In this document: positions 20,462-28,908 of the stretch, in pieces
Numbering within the stretch: the first letter of the stretch is position 1
Layout of the letters: each line of letters begins with the position of its first letter
Assembly (NCBI RefSeq): GCF_042684705.1
Contig: NZ_JBHULZ010000004.1
Span: forward strand, 1 to 64,000
DNA length: 64,000 bases
Origin: Mesonia sediminis
GTDB taxonomy: Bacteria; Bacteroidota; Bacteroidia; Flavobacteriales; Flavobacteriaceae
Direction of reading: 5' to 3'
Program-made: the position numbers and the translations under genes
Notes under the pieces: model-generated
What the model was told of the DNA's origin: nothing
What the model saw: the letters and a program-made list of their open reading frames with translations, nothing else
Database searches by the model: none

Positions 20462-23400
20462 TTATTTTTTAACAAGCTTTAACATGACAGATTGTCCGTT
20501 AATCGACACTCGCATAAAATAAGGCCCGCTAGCCAAATTAGAAACCTCTAGTTTACTTTGTTGAGCATTTACCGATTGAGTCATCACTTTCTGACCTAAA
20601 AGGTTGTATATCTCAATAGTTTCAATTGGATTACTATGATTTACCTGAATGAAATCTTCCATTGGGTTAGGATAATAAGACAAATCTACCAATAAAGGAT
20701 TCGCTGTACTCAATTCAGAATGAACGGTAATTTCAACCAAACCACTTTCACATTGATCGGCAGGTGTCTGACTTACATAGTACTTACCTTGATCAACCAG
20801 AACTTCTGCAGCAGGGTTAGTAATTTCATTAGCGCCAAAAGCATCATAGTACCATTTTAGGTTATCTCCCACTACGGTTAAATCCATAACCGTTTCTCCT
20901 GCTACAAACGACTGGTTGGTTTGAGCTGTTGGCAGACTAGAGTTAGGCAATATACTTACCATCACTTCTAATCTAGCCGTACTTTCACAAGCATCAACTG
21001 TTTGTGTTGCGTAATAAGTAGAACCATCTACTAAAGGCATTGCGTTATCTAATGGTGTAGTGTTCGTATTGCTATCATACCACTGCAGATTAACCCCGCT
21101 AGCTTGCAAATCACCTACACGAGCTCCCTCACAAAATTGTTGAGTTGCGTTTCCTGTTGGAACAGCAGTTGGCTGATTATTTACATCAATGGTTACACTT
21201 TGCCTAGGTGACTCACATAATACTTGCCCAATCATTACGGCGTAATCGTGTGTTTCTCCAAAAGAACCCTGCGGATCACAAGAATCTGTTGGCAAGCTAG
21301 CATATCTATCCATTACGCGCATTCTGGTTAATCCGCTAGGAGTATTCGCAGGCAAGGTAATACTACCAGTAGTATTGTTAGATCCTGAACTTGAGGTAAA
21401 TAAAAGTTCTGTTGAATCGTCAAATACACCGTCTTTGTTTAGATCAATCCAAATTTTCACATAATTACTTGAGAAATTATGCGTGATACTAAATGGATAA
21501 TTTCCACCAGGAACCATTGCCCCAATTAAATTAGGATCGCTTGTAAAATCACCATAACCATTGGCTGAACAACCACTTGACAAATGAACGATATTAGCAG
21601 AAGCCATATCAAAATCATCTATATCATCACCGGCACCACAATTTTTATTAGGTGGAATACAATACGTCACGCCTGCACTTCCAGAACCTCCTTCAATGTA
21701 AACTTCTGCCGCATAAAAAGTGGTAGTTGTTGTAACATTAGCAGCAAAATTTGCTCCTACATTAACCACATTACCTCCAGTTGGAGCATCATACCAATAT
21801 ACATCGGTTCCTAAACCACTAGATTGTCCAACTAAATCTACTACACCGCCTGGCGCACATACTTTTGTTGAACCAGAAATAGTTACACCCATAGCGTTAC
21901 AATCAAATTCTTCGGGGGTAACCGCTAATAAAGCTCCTTCACAACCTAAAACAGTTTGCGAAACATAATAGGTTACTCCGTCAACCATTGCTGTAGTATC
22001 TGCAATTGGCATTGTTCCAGCCGCATCACTATACCAGTTAAATGAAGTTGCATATTGAGAACCATCTATCTCTAAATCGGCTAAGGTATCACCTGCCGTA
22101 AAGAAAGGAGATGCCTCATCTGTAGTTGGGGCTGCAATATTATTACAATCAACACCATTGATATTCAAAGTATAGTTTGTACTTCCGTTTTTAGAACTGA
22201 TTACAATAAAAATTTGTTCACCTGCATTTACATAGTAATCTTCGATAAGAATACTACTCGCCCCTTCATTAACATCTCCAGCCAAACAATTGGTTCCTAC
22301 ATCTCCACAGCTAGTATAAATAAACATACCCGTAAAGTTGTTGGTAATTCCTGTCAATTCAATATCTAGTATATCATCATTATTTGGGTCTGCCGTGTAT
22401 TGATAAACAACATCATTCCCATTTAAGATATCAACACCTGGGCAGTTACTCCCTGCATCACCATTAAAATTATCGCCAAAAACACTAGTAGTATTGGTAT
22501 CTGTATACGGCAAGTTGGTGTGATCTAGTGCAATATCACCAGACTGATTCACGGTTGCTATTACTTCTGTTCTAGGAGACTCACAAATAACCTCCCCTTC
22601 GATCACCTTCCAATTGTTAAAGTAATAATAGCTTGTAGAAGGACCGCCAAAGGCATATGCCCCAGTAATTGATCCTGTAGAACCAAGCGTATAAGGGTAG
22701 TTTACACCGCTAAAGCTATACATCATAGCCGGACCTGTTGCCAATAATCTATAGTTACCAGGCGTGGCCGCTGTGAAGTTTAAAGAAAGATCAACCGGCA
22801 CAGGGTTTGAAGAAGACCCAGCAGGAATATTAATCACTTTTGATTGTAACACCGTACCGTTATCATCGGTTAACTCAACCGTAAGCGGACCTCCGCTACC
22901 AGAAGAATAAACACGGGTACTTAATATAGTTGTGAACTTATTAACAGTAAATGTAAGCCCTCTTGGAGTAGATGGTGTACTTGAAAAATCATTTGGAGTA
23001 ACTTTACCTTGATCCTGATAAGTACCTCCCATAAGCATCACTTCTGAAGCCCAATAAGATGTAGTTGCAGTTAACTCATCTGTAGTAAACTGATTTCCTA
23101 CGCCGACGATTTGCCCTCCAGTCGCAGCATCATACCAAAATACCTCAGAACCTGTTCCGCTCGGTGTAGCCGATAATTGCATTACACCCTTACAAGAAAC
23201 AGTATCATCTGTAGTTGCCGTAATCGCTAAAGATGTACAATCAATTTCATCAACCGTTATTGGGGTTAAAGCACTTTCACAACCGTTAAACACTTGCGCT
23301 ACATAATAGGTTATTCCATCAACCAAAGTAGTAGTATCGGCAATCGGATTATTTCCTTGAGGATCGCTATACCATGCAAGGGTGGCTGTATTTTTTGTGG

Positions 23401-25405
23401 TATCTACTTCTAAATCCGCTAAGGTGTCTCCCGCTACAAAATCTTGGAGTGGGTCTGCTACAGGACTAGCTAAACTAGCACAAGAGAAAGGTATAATATC
23501 TAAGGTATAACCTACGGTTGAAGTTAACCAACTTGACACTACAATAAAATAGTCTTGACCGGCTGTCATTTGAAAATCTTCGATTCCAAAATCATCGTCG
23601 CTCGGACCTGCAACAGCGCCAGCCACACAGTTAACGCCTAAATCGCCACAACTTTCGTATACAAAAACACCTGCATAGTAACCTGACAAATTAGACATTA
23701 AAATATCTACCAACTCGGTATTCGCTGCCGTATATTTATAAATTACATCATTTCCACTCAGGTAATTTTCAGAACCTGCCCCACAGTTTGCACCAGGAGT
23801 ACCTTCAAATGGATCGCCATAGTTAGCGGTGTCATTACTATTGTTGTAAGGCAGTGCAGTAACGGCTAAATCACCAGCAGCAGAAACGTTTGCTGTTGCG
23901 GCTACACGAGGAGACTCACATTCTAAATCTGCGATAACAACTTGATAATCGTGTGTTTCTCCAAAAGAACCACCGGCATCACAAGCAGTTGCTCCGCTGC
24001 CGAACGAACCATATTTCCCCATTACACGCATCACTGTTGCCCCACCAACAGATGCAGGAATCGTAATGCTTCCATTTGTTGTACTTCCTCCGTTTGGAGA
24101 ATCAAATAACATTTCTGACGGATCGAAGTTACCGTCCATATTTAAATCGATATATATTCTCAAATGATGATTTGAGAAGTTGTGCGTTGCACTAAAGTTA
24201 TAGGTTGAACCAACTGATAAGGTACCTATTAAGCTAGAATCGTTTGTGAAATCGCCATAAGCACCCGTTGAGCAACCTGAACCTAAATGATTTATTCCAG
24301 CATCACTCATAATAAAGTCATCAATATCATCTGAAGAAGTACAACCTATACTGTAAGTAGGCGTACAATAGGTGGGTAAACTAGACCCTCCTGAACTCCC
24401 TCCAGAAAAAGCTACTTCCGAGGCATAATAAGTGGTGGTTTGTGTTAGGTACGGAGTAGTAAAACTAGAACCAGCACCAACAAGGTTACCGCCTACCGCT
24501 GCGTCATACCAAAAAATATCGCTACCGTTACCACTAGCCGTTGCTGTCAAAACGGTACTACCCGCACAGGTAATAGATCCATCTGTAGTTGAGCTAATCC
24601 CTAAATTCAATGGTCCGCAATCAATAGTTGTGGTTCCAGAAATAGGACCTACCCAGGCAGAATCACCATTGGCACCACAATTTGCACGTACATAAAAGTC
24701 ATAAGTTGTACTATCTGTAAGTCCTGTTATGGTAGTATTTGGATTTGTGTTTACCACTACAGTCGTCCCGGCACCTTGAGTAAAACCAGGAGCCCCGTAT
24801 TCTACTTCCCAAGAAGAAACCGTTCCGGTTTGACTCCAAGACAAATCTAAAGTTGTATTGGTTTTATTTGAAACCTGAATGTTATCAGGCGCTATACATG
24901 AAGGGGCTAATTGATAATTAACTGTAATCGTCCAAGTATTGTCATCTACTTTATTATACTGGGTATCACATTGAGAACCTCCCCAGGTTCTCCAAGCCTT
25001 CATTTCAAAAGTCAAAACATCACCTCCGTTATAAAAACCGTTTGCTATAGCGATATTGGTTCTATTATAATTTTGAGTCCCTGCCGAGGAACCTGAGCCA
25101 TTAACAACCGCCTCTTCTATACCATTAATTGCTACTTGGGAGCGTTGCTCGCTCATCCAAGCACCAGAGGCAGCCGTCATATCGTAGGCGACATCAAATC
25201 CGGTAACCTCCCAAGGCCCTCCGGCAGGCATTGTAATATCTAGAGTCGTACTAGGCCCTGTACAACTAGCATCGTAACTGCCGTAAGAAGTAGGTATATC
25301 ACCTAAGTTGTAAGTAGCAGAAACCGTAGACTGCGCAAAACCGCTGGCCACGCCCAATACCACTAGGCAGAATGTTAAAAAAAAGCTTAAGTAGTTTTTT
25401 TTCAT
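20462..25405 (-). CDS. Large T9SS type A sorted surface protein with GEVED domains
   Basis: 1647 residues with signal peptide MKKNYLSFFLTFCLVVLGVASGFAQ. The first mature domain (about 25-168) is a beta-rich lectin/P-domain-like fold with no counterpart in the neighbouring paralogue. It is followed by an FN3 domain (about 170-262), Ig_7-like modules (DAAVGGNLVGAGSSFTTP), a first GEVED domain (about 345-490), pre-peptidase-like beta domains, a second GEVED domain (about 1240-1370, VKIWIDLNKDGVFDDSTELL, CDPQGSFGETHDY) and terminal Ig-like modules. The type A sorting domain (LSYYPNPMEDFIQVNH, NLLGQKV, ASGPYFMRVSI) closes the protein. It is most likely a T9SS-exported surface adhesin; no ligand can be named. 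Confidence 0.92.
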   Translation of the reverse strand: MKKNYLSFFLTFCLVVLGVASGFAQSTVSATYNLGDIPTSYGSYDASCTGPSTTLDITMPAGGPWEVTGFDVAYDMTAASGAWMSEQRSQVAINGIEEAVVNGSGSSAGTQNYNRTNIAIANGFYNGGDVLTFEMKAWRTWGGSQCDTQYNKVDDNTWTITVNYQLAPSCIAPDNIQVSNKTNTTLDLSWSQTGTVSSWEVEYGAPGFTQGAGTTVVVNTNPNTTITGLTDSTTYDFYVRANCGANGDSAWVGPISGTTTIDCGPLNLGISSTTDGSITCAGSTVLTATASGNGSDIFWYDAAVGGNLVGAGSSFTTPYLTQTTTYYASEVAFSGGSSGGSSLPTYCTPTYSIGCTSSDDIDDFIMSDAGINHLGSGCSTGAYGDFTNDSSLIGTLSVGSTYNFSATHNFSNHHLRIYIDLNMDGNFDPSEMLFDSPNGGSTTNGSITIPASVGGATVMRVMGKYGSFGSGATACDAGGSFGETHDYQVVIADLECESPRVAATANVSAAGDLAVTALPYNNSNDTANYGDPFEGTPGANCGAGSENYLSGNDVIYKYTAANTELVDILMSNLSGYYAGVFVYESCGDLGVNCVAGAVAGPSDDDFGIEDFQMTAGQDYFIVVSSWLTSTVGYTLDIIPFSCASLASPVADPLQDFVAGDTLADLEVDTTKNTATLAWYSDPQGNNPIADTTTLVDGITYYVAQVFNGCESALTPITVDEIDCTSLAITATTDDTVSCKGVMQLSATPSGTGSEVFWYDAATGGQIVGVGNQFTTDELTATTSYWASEVMLMGGTYQDQGKVTPNDFSSTPSTPRGLTFTVNKFTTILSTRVYSSGSGGPLTVELTDDNGTVLQSKVINIPAGSSSNPVPVDLSLNFTAATPGNYRLLATGPAMMYSFSGVNYPYTLGSTGSITGAYAFGGPSTSYYYFNNWKVIEGEVICESPRTEVIATVNQSGDIALDHTNLPYTDTNTTSVFGDNFNGDAGSNCPGVDILNGNDVVYQYTADPNNDDILDIELTGITNNFTGMFIYTSCGDVGTNCLAGDVNEGASSILIEDYYVNAGEQIFIVISSKNGSTNYTLNINGVDCNNIAAPTTDEASPFFTAGDTLADLEIDGSQYATSFNWYSDAAGTMPIADTTAMVDGVTYYVSQTVLGCEGALLAVTPEEFDCNAMGVTISGSTKVCAPGGVVDLVGQSSGLGTDVYWYDAPTGGNVVNVGANFAANVTTTTTFYAAEVYIEGGSGSAGVTYCIPPNKNCGAGDDIDDFDMASANIVHLSSGCSANGYGDFTSDPNLIGAMVPGGNYPFSITHNFSSNYVKIWIDLNKDGVFDDSTELLFTSSSGSNNTTGSITLPANTPSGLTRMRVMDRYASLPTDSCDPQGSFGETHDYAVMIGQVLCESPRQSVTIDVNNQPTAVPTGNATQQFCEGARVGDLQASGVNLQWYDSNTNTTPLDNAMPLVDGSTYYATQTVDACESTARLEVMVSILPNSSLPTAQTNQSFVAGETVMDLTVVGDNLKWYYDAFGANEITNPAAEVLVDQGKYYVSQTPADQCESGLVEITVHSELSTANPLLVDLSYYPNPMEDFIQVNHSNPIETIEIYNLLGQKVMTQSVNAQQSKLEVSNLASGPYFMRVSINGQSVMLKLVKK

Positions 25406-25452
25406 AATTATTATTTTTGAATATGTTGATTAAATGGTTTACAAAAACTTAA

Positions 25453-25460
25453 CAAATATA
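25453..25460 (-). promoter_or_regulatory. -7 promoter box (TATATTTG) of the 1647-residue surface protein
   Basis: A perfect TAnnTTTG lies 48 bp upstream of the start at 25405, giving a predicted leader of about 40 nt. Sequence and distance match the box in front of its paralogue, suggesting shared control. No good -33 element was found. Confidence 0.5.
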
Positions 25461-25578
25461 TACTTTTTAGGTTTAAATCCTAATTATGTGATAGCTTTTT
25501 AAAGCAAATAGATAGAATTTAATTTTCGTAAATAAATCTTAAAAAATTATATTTCTGCAATAGACTCGGGTATTTTCC

Positions 25579-25586
25579 TATCTTTG
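25579..25586 (+). promoter_or_regulatory. metK -7 promoter box (TATCTTTG)
   Basis: A perfect TAnnTTTG. Transcription would begin about 25592, immediately before the structured leader that precedes metK, so box and leader support each other. Confidence 0.6.
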
Positions 25587-25594
25587 TCCTCGTT

Positions 25595-25680
25595 AAACAG
25601 GGAAAGATTTGACTGATTGCAACCCTTAAAAAATGCTAAAGCAGAAATTCTACTTTAGTGGCGTGGCTCAAATCTTTCTA
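25595..25680 (+). promoter_or_regulatory. Structured metK leader, candidate SAM-responsive riboswitch
   Basis: The leader contains an 11-bp perfect inverted pair: GAAAGATTTGA (25602-25612) with TCAAATCTTTC (25668-25678). Between the arms lie GACTGATTGCAACCC and ATGCTAAAGC. These recall the conserved GAUUUrAC...AUUGCA...GCUAAA blocks of class II SAM riboswitches (SAM_alpha), which I recall as also occurring in Bacteroidota. AGGG/CCCT could form P1, and CTAAAG/CTTTAG forms an alternative hairpin. The outer stem and extra hairpin are not part of the minimal SAM-II fold, so the class is uncertain. The location before the SAM synthetase gene fits feedback control. Confidence 0.45.
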
Positions 25681-25693
25681 AATTATTTAAAAC

Positions 25694-26950
25694 ATGCCTT
25701 ACTTATTTACCTCTGAAAGTGTTTCTGAAGGACATCCCGATAAGATAGCCGATCAAATCAGTGATACATTACTTGACAATTTTTTAGCTTTTGATAAATC
25801 TTCAAAAGTTGCCTGCGAAACCATGGTAACTACGGGTCAAGTAGTTTTGGCGGGTGAAGTAAAATCAGACACCTATATAGATGTACAGCAAATTGCGCGA
25901 GAAGTGATAAATGATATAGGATATACTAAAGGGGAATATCGCTTTAGCGGAGATTCTTGCGGAGTCATCTCCTTAATTCATGAACAATCACCCGATATTA
26001 ATCAAGGAGTAGATCGAGCTACTCAAGAGGAACAAGGAGCAGGAGACCAAGGAATGATGTTTGGATATGCTACCAATGAGACTGAAAACTATATGCCGCT
26101 GGCATTAGACATCTCACACAAACTGCTTATTGAGTTGGCCAAAATTAGGCGAGAAGGCAAAGAAATGACCTATCTTAGACCCGATTCAAAAAGTCAGGTT
26201 ACCATTGAATATAGCGACGAAAACGTACCTCAAAAAATTGTAGCTATTGTTTTGTCTACCCAGCACGATGAGTTTGATGAAAATGAGGCTGACATGTTGG
26301 CTACGATTAAAAAAGACATTCAAGAAATTTTAATTCCGCGCATAAAAAATCAACTTCCTGAAAAGCTTCAAGATTTATTTACAGATGATATTATTTACCA
26401 CATTAATCCTACAGGAAAATTTGTGATTGGTGGGCCGCACGGAGATGCAGGATTAACCGGCAGAAAGATTATTGTTGACACCTACGGCGGAAAAGGCGCC
26501 CACGGTGGTGGTGCCTTCTCGGGTAAAGATCCTAGCAAGGTAGATCGAAGCGCCGCATATGCCGCCAGACATATTGCTAAAAATTTAGTTGCCGCAGGTG
26601 TTGCCGATGAAATTTTAGTACAAGTATCTTATGCTATTGGTGTGGCAGAACCTACTTCTATTTTTGTAGATACCTATAAGAGTAGCCATTTGAACATTTC
26701 GGATGGGGAAATTGCAAAAAAAGTAGCTCAGATTTTTGATATGCGCCCTGCTGCTATAGAAAAACGACTTGCTCTGCGCAATCCTATTTATAGAGAAACC
26801 TCGGCATACGGCCATATGGGTAAGACCCCAAGAACGGTAACAAAAATTTTTGAAAGCCCTTATTCTGGCGTGGTAAAACACGAAGTTGAACTCTTTACTT
26901 GGGAAAAATTAGATTATGTTGATAAAATTAAAGAGGTTTTTGAAATATAG
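25694..26950 (+). CDS. metK: S-adenosylmethionine synthase
   Basis: The enzyme makes SAM from methionine and ATP in the cytosol. The 418-residue protein begins MPYLFTSESVSEGHPDKIAD, which includes the ATP-binding GHPDK signature. It has the central motif GGPHGDAGLTGRKI and the P-loop-like GGGAFSGKDPSKVDRSAAY. It is about 30 residues longer than E. coli MetK, as I recall for Bacteroidota. It stands alone, with its own -7 box, a structured leader of about 100 nt and a strong terminator. The leader suggests repression when SAM is abundant. Confidence 0.98.
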   Translation: MPYLFTSESVSEGHPDKIADQISDTLLDNFLAFDKSSKVACETMVTTGQVVLAGEVKSDTYIDVQQIAREVINDIGYTKGEYRFSGDSCGVISLIHEQSPDINQGVDRATQEEQGAGDQGMMFGYATNETENYMPLALDISHKLLIELAKIRREGKEMTYLRPDSKSQVTIEYSDENVPQKIVAIVLSTQHDEFDENEADMLATIKKDIQEILIPRIKNQLPEKLQDLFTDDIIYHINPTGKFVIGGPHGDAGLTGRKIIVDTYGGKGAHGGGAFSGKDPSKVDRSAAYAARHIAKNLVAAGVADEILVQVSYAIGVAEPTSIFVDTYKSSHLNISDGEIAKKVAQIFDMRPAAIEKRLALRNPIYRETSAYGHMGKTPRTVTKIFESPYSGVVKHEVELFTWEKLDYVDKIKEVFEI

Positions 26951-26974
26951 GACACATTTGAGATATCACCAACC

Positions 26975-27010
26975 GCCCTTCTAAATACCATATAGAAGGG
27001 CATTTTTTTT
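26975..27010 (+). terminator. metK Rho-independent terminator
   Basis: An 8-bp stem (GCCCTTCT 26975-26982, AGAAGGGC 26994-27001) with an 11-nt loop is followed by ATTTTTTTT. It lies 25 bp after the metK stop. Confidence 0.9.
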
Positions 27011-27738
27011 GATCATTTAAATCAGTAGTTGCTTTGACCTAAATTACCGATAAGCTTGATAGGGATAATTCTATTTTTTACTAGCCGGAGTATCCCCATA
27101 GAAGTTTCGGTTTTGCATTTAAAAAATTCAAACCGAGGCTGTTCTATTGCGGTACATATTTCACACCTATCCTATTTGATTTTATTGCCCTTAATACCCT
27201 AGGCTTTTGGTAAACTTTATAGCATAAGCCTATCAACTTCTTCTCAAAGCTAGTCTTTAGTCAACCTGTACCTACTCTAACTCTATATTGCATTTACAGC
27301 AGATCTACTTTAATCCACTTTTTAGTGGACTCACTGTGGACTCACCGTGGACTCAGTGTGGACTCACTATACATAAGACAGGGATTTAGTATGGAATAAA
27401 AAGGTATCATGTAAACCCGAAGAATGCTTTAGAAGAGATACATCCACACTGATAAATAACCCCTACGCTACCATTCAATGAAAAATAGGCGAAAGTTATA
27501 CAATCCTGCTCAGGACCCTTTTTTTCTTAATTCGGAATTTCAATTTAATACTTATAAATAAAACTTAGCTTTTCAATGTTCTAAGAAGAGTTTATTCTAA
27601 AATCATATGACATTTTCAATTTTCACAAAACACTTGAGAAAAATTCTAGTTCATTTCTATTTAAATAACGCCAAATACATCTCAATTTTGTTGCTTGATT
27701 TTTTTTTGTTTTCTTGCATTAAAATTTAACTGGCCGTT
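27011..27738 (+). other. 730-bp intergenic region without a recognisable gene
   Basis: I see no plausible coding frame on either strand. The only distinct structures are a four-copy 11-bp tandem repeat at 27325-27368, a small hairpin leading into it, and a weak 7-bp inverted pair (TCGGTTT/AAACCGA) near 27109-27139. The last 100 bp are very AT-rich and probably contain the promoter of the MarC-family gene, but no clear TAnnTTTG was found. Confidence 0.6.
27325..27368 (+). repeat. Four tandem copies of an 11-bp unit (GTGGACTCACT)
   Basis: The units are GTGGACTCACT, GTGGACTCACC, GTGGACTCAGT and GTGGACTCACT, head to tail without gaps. Directly upstream TCCACT (27314-27319) pairs with AGTGGA (27324-27329), so the first unit also forms a hairpin stem. 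Function is unknown; it could be a protein-binding array or a slippage-prone microsatellite. Confidence 0.9.
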
Positions 27739-28386
27739 ATGAGCGATTTACTTGGTTTTGGATTATTAGCATTTACTTCTTTCTTCACTTTGATTAATCC
27801 TATAGGGACTATGCCTGTTTTTATGAGTATGACCTCTGAGCTAGATGCAGAGCACCGCAATAAGACGGCGAGAAAAGCAACCATTGCCGCTTTTTTAACA
27901 ATTGTGGCTTTTGCTTTTTCAGGACAACTTCTTTTTCAATTTTTCGGTATATCGGTAAATAGTTTTCGATTGGTGGGAGGGGTTATTTTCTTTCTTATGG
28001 GTATGGACATGCTTCAAGCAAGATTAGCCAGTGTAAAAGTAAAGACCAAATCAGAAAAGAAAAGCTATGTAGAAGATATTTCAATTACCCCACTGGCAAT
28101 ACCCATGATTTCTGGACCAGGATCAATTACCAATGCTATTATAATGATGGAAGACGCTAAAACCATTCAGTCTAAAATAGCCTTAATAGGAGCTATATTC
28201 TTGGTTTTATTACTCACCTATTTAATATTGCTTAGTTCTTCTAAAATTTTAAAAATTCTAGGCAATACCGGAAAAAATGTCTTGATGCGTTTAATGGGAT
28301 TAATAGTAATGGTTATTGCAGTAGAATTTTTCTTTAGCGGATTAAAACCCATATTAATAGATATTCTCAATAGTTCGAATTTATAG
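27739..28386 (+). CDS. MarC/UPF0056 family inner-membrane protein
   Basis: 215 residues with six predicted membrane segments. The N-terminal segment contains TSFFTLINPIGTMPVF, and a second family motif appears as ITPLAIPMISGPGSITNAI around residues 115-133. These match the MarC family of predicted transporters, sometimes labelled NAAT, whose substrate is unproven. MarC itself was once linked to antibiotic resistance, but later work removed that assignment. It is a single gene between two long intergenic regions, with no informative partner. Transport of a small solute is the most that can be inferred. Confidence 0.9.
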   Translation: MSDLLGFGLLAFTSFFTLINPIGTMPVFMSMTSELDAEHRNKTARKATIAAFLTIVAFAFSGQLLFQFFGISVNSFRLVGGVIFFLMGMDMLQARLASVKVKTKSEKKSYVEDISITPLAIPMISGPGSITNAIIMMEDAKTIQSKIALIGAIFLVLLLTYLILLSSSKILKILGNTGKNVLMRLMGLIVMVIAVEFFFSGLKPILIDILNSSNL

Positions 28387-28510
28387 ATTTTTTCAGCTTT
28401 TAAGCGTTAATTGCTACTTAGTAACTATAAGTTTATATAAAAAGGTGGATCCGATATCAACTAAACCACTACATATTAGCGGTAGCTCACGCTTAACTTA
28501 CTATTTATAA

Positions 28511-28732
28511 GTAGAAATATTTACCTCTCAATCATTTGACACCTTAATAAAAGAGATTGCTACTACTCTAATAAAAGCAAACACCTATAATAAATCCGAA
28601 AAGGAAATTTTAGACTCAGCTATACGTGAAAATGTAATTAAAAAGGTCAACACTTTAAGAAATTTAAATCCAGTTTTAAAAAATCAATATAAAAATGACG
28701 AAATAAAAAAATTGGCTCGATTTATGATATAG
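28511..28732 (+). pseudogene. Start-less ORF remnant, 73 codons
   Basis: An open frame follows an in-frame TAA at 28508 and ends at TAG 28730-28732, with no ATG, GTG or TTG at its front. It encodes a lysine- and isoleucine-rich helical sequence (SFDTLIKEIATTLIKANTYN ... KNDEIKKLARFMI). The composition looks protein-like, and the region lies in a 520-bp gap without other genes. It is most simply the C-terminal remnant of a lost gene. I cannot name the family. Translation from a non-standard start is possible but less likely. Confidence 0.4.
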
Positions 28733-28802
28733 AAATTGAAAAGGTTGGCTTTATTAAGTAGATTATTAAAATCTATCTAAACATAAATATTAGTGTTAAT
28801 TT

Positions 28803-28902
28803 ACTGTCCCGCGTTAAAGCGATATAAAATTATGGTTTTATATTCTTGTTTTATTTGCCATTAGCCAAAATGTTATTCAACAAGTTAAGCTAGTGGGACA
28901 GT
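28803..28902 (+). mobile_element. Possible 100-bp MITE-like element
   Basis: The segment is bounded by 8-bp inverted ends (ACTGTCCC 28803-28810, GGGACAGT 28895-28902). Inside it an 8-bp hairpin (ATATAAAA/TTTTATAT, 28822-28843) is nested. It has no coding capacity. A T9 run follows the right end, so a long-loop terminator is an alternative. No clear target duplication was identified. Confidence 0.3.
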
Positions 28903-28908
28903 TTTTTT

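Noticed and set aside
20293..20475. A 60-codon minus-strand frame between the two large paralogues
   Set aside because: It spans the terminator and promoter between the genes, and its sequence has no protein-like features.
27109..27139. Inverted pair TCGGTTT/AAACCGA in the region after metK
   Set aside because: Seven bases with a long AT-rich spacer and no T tract or promoter context; chance is likely in a long intergenic stretch.
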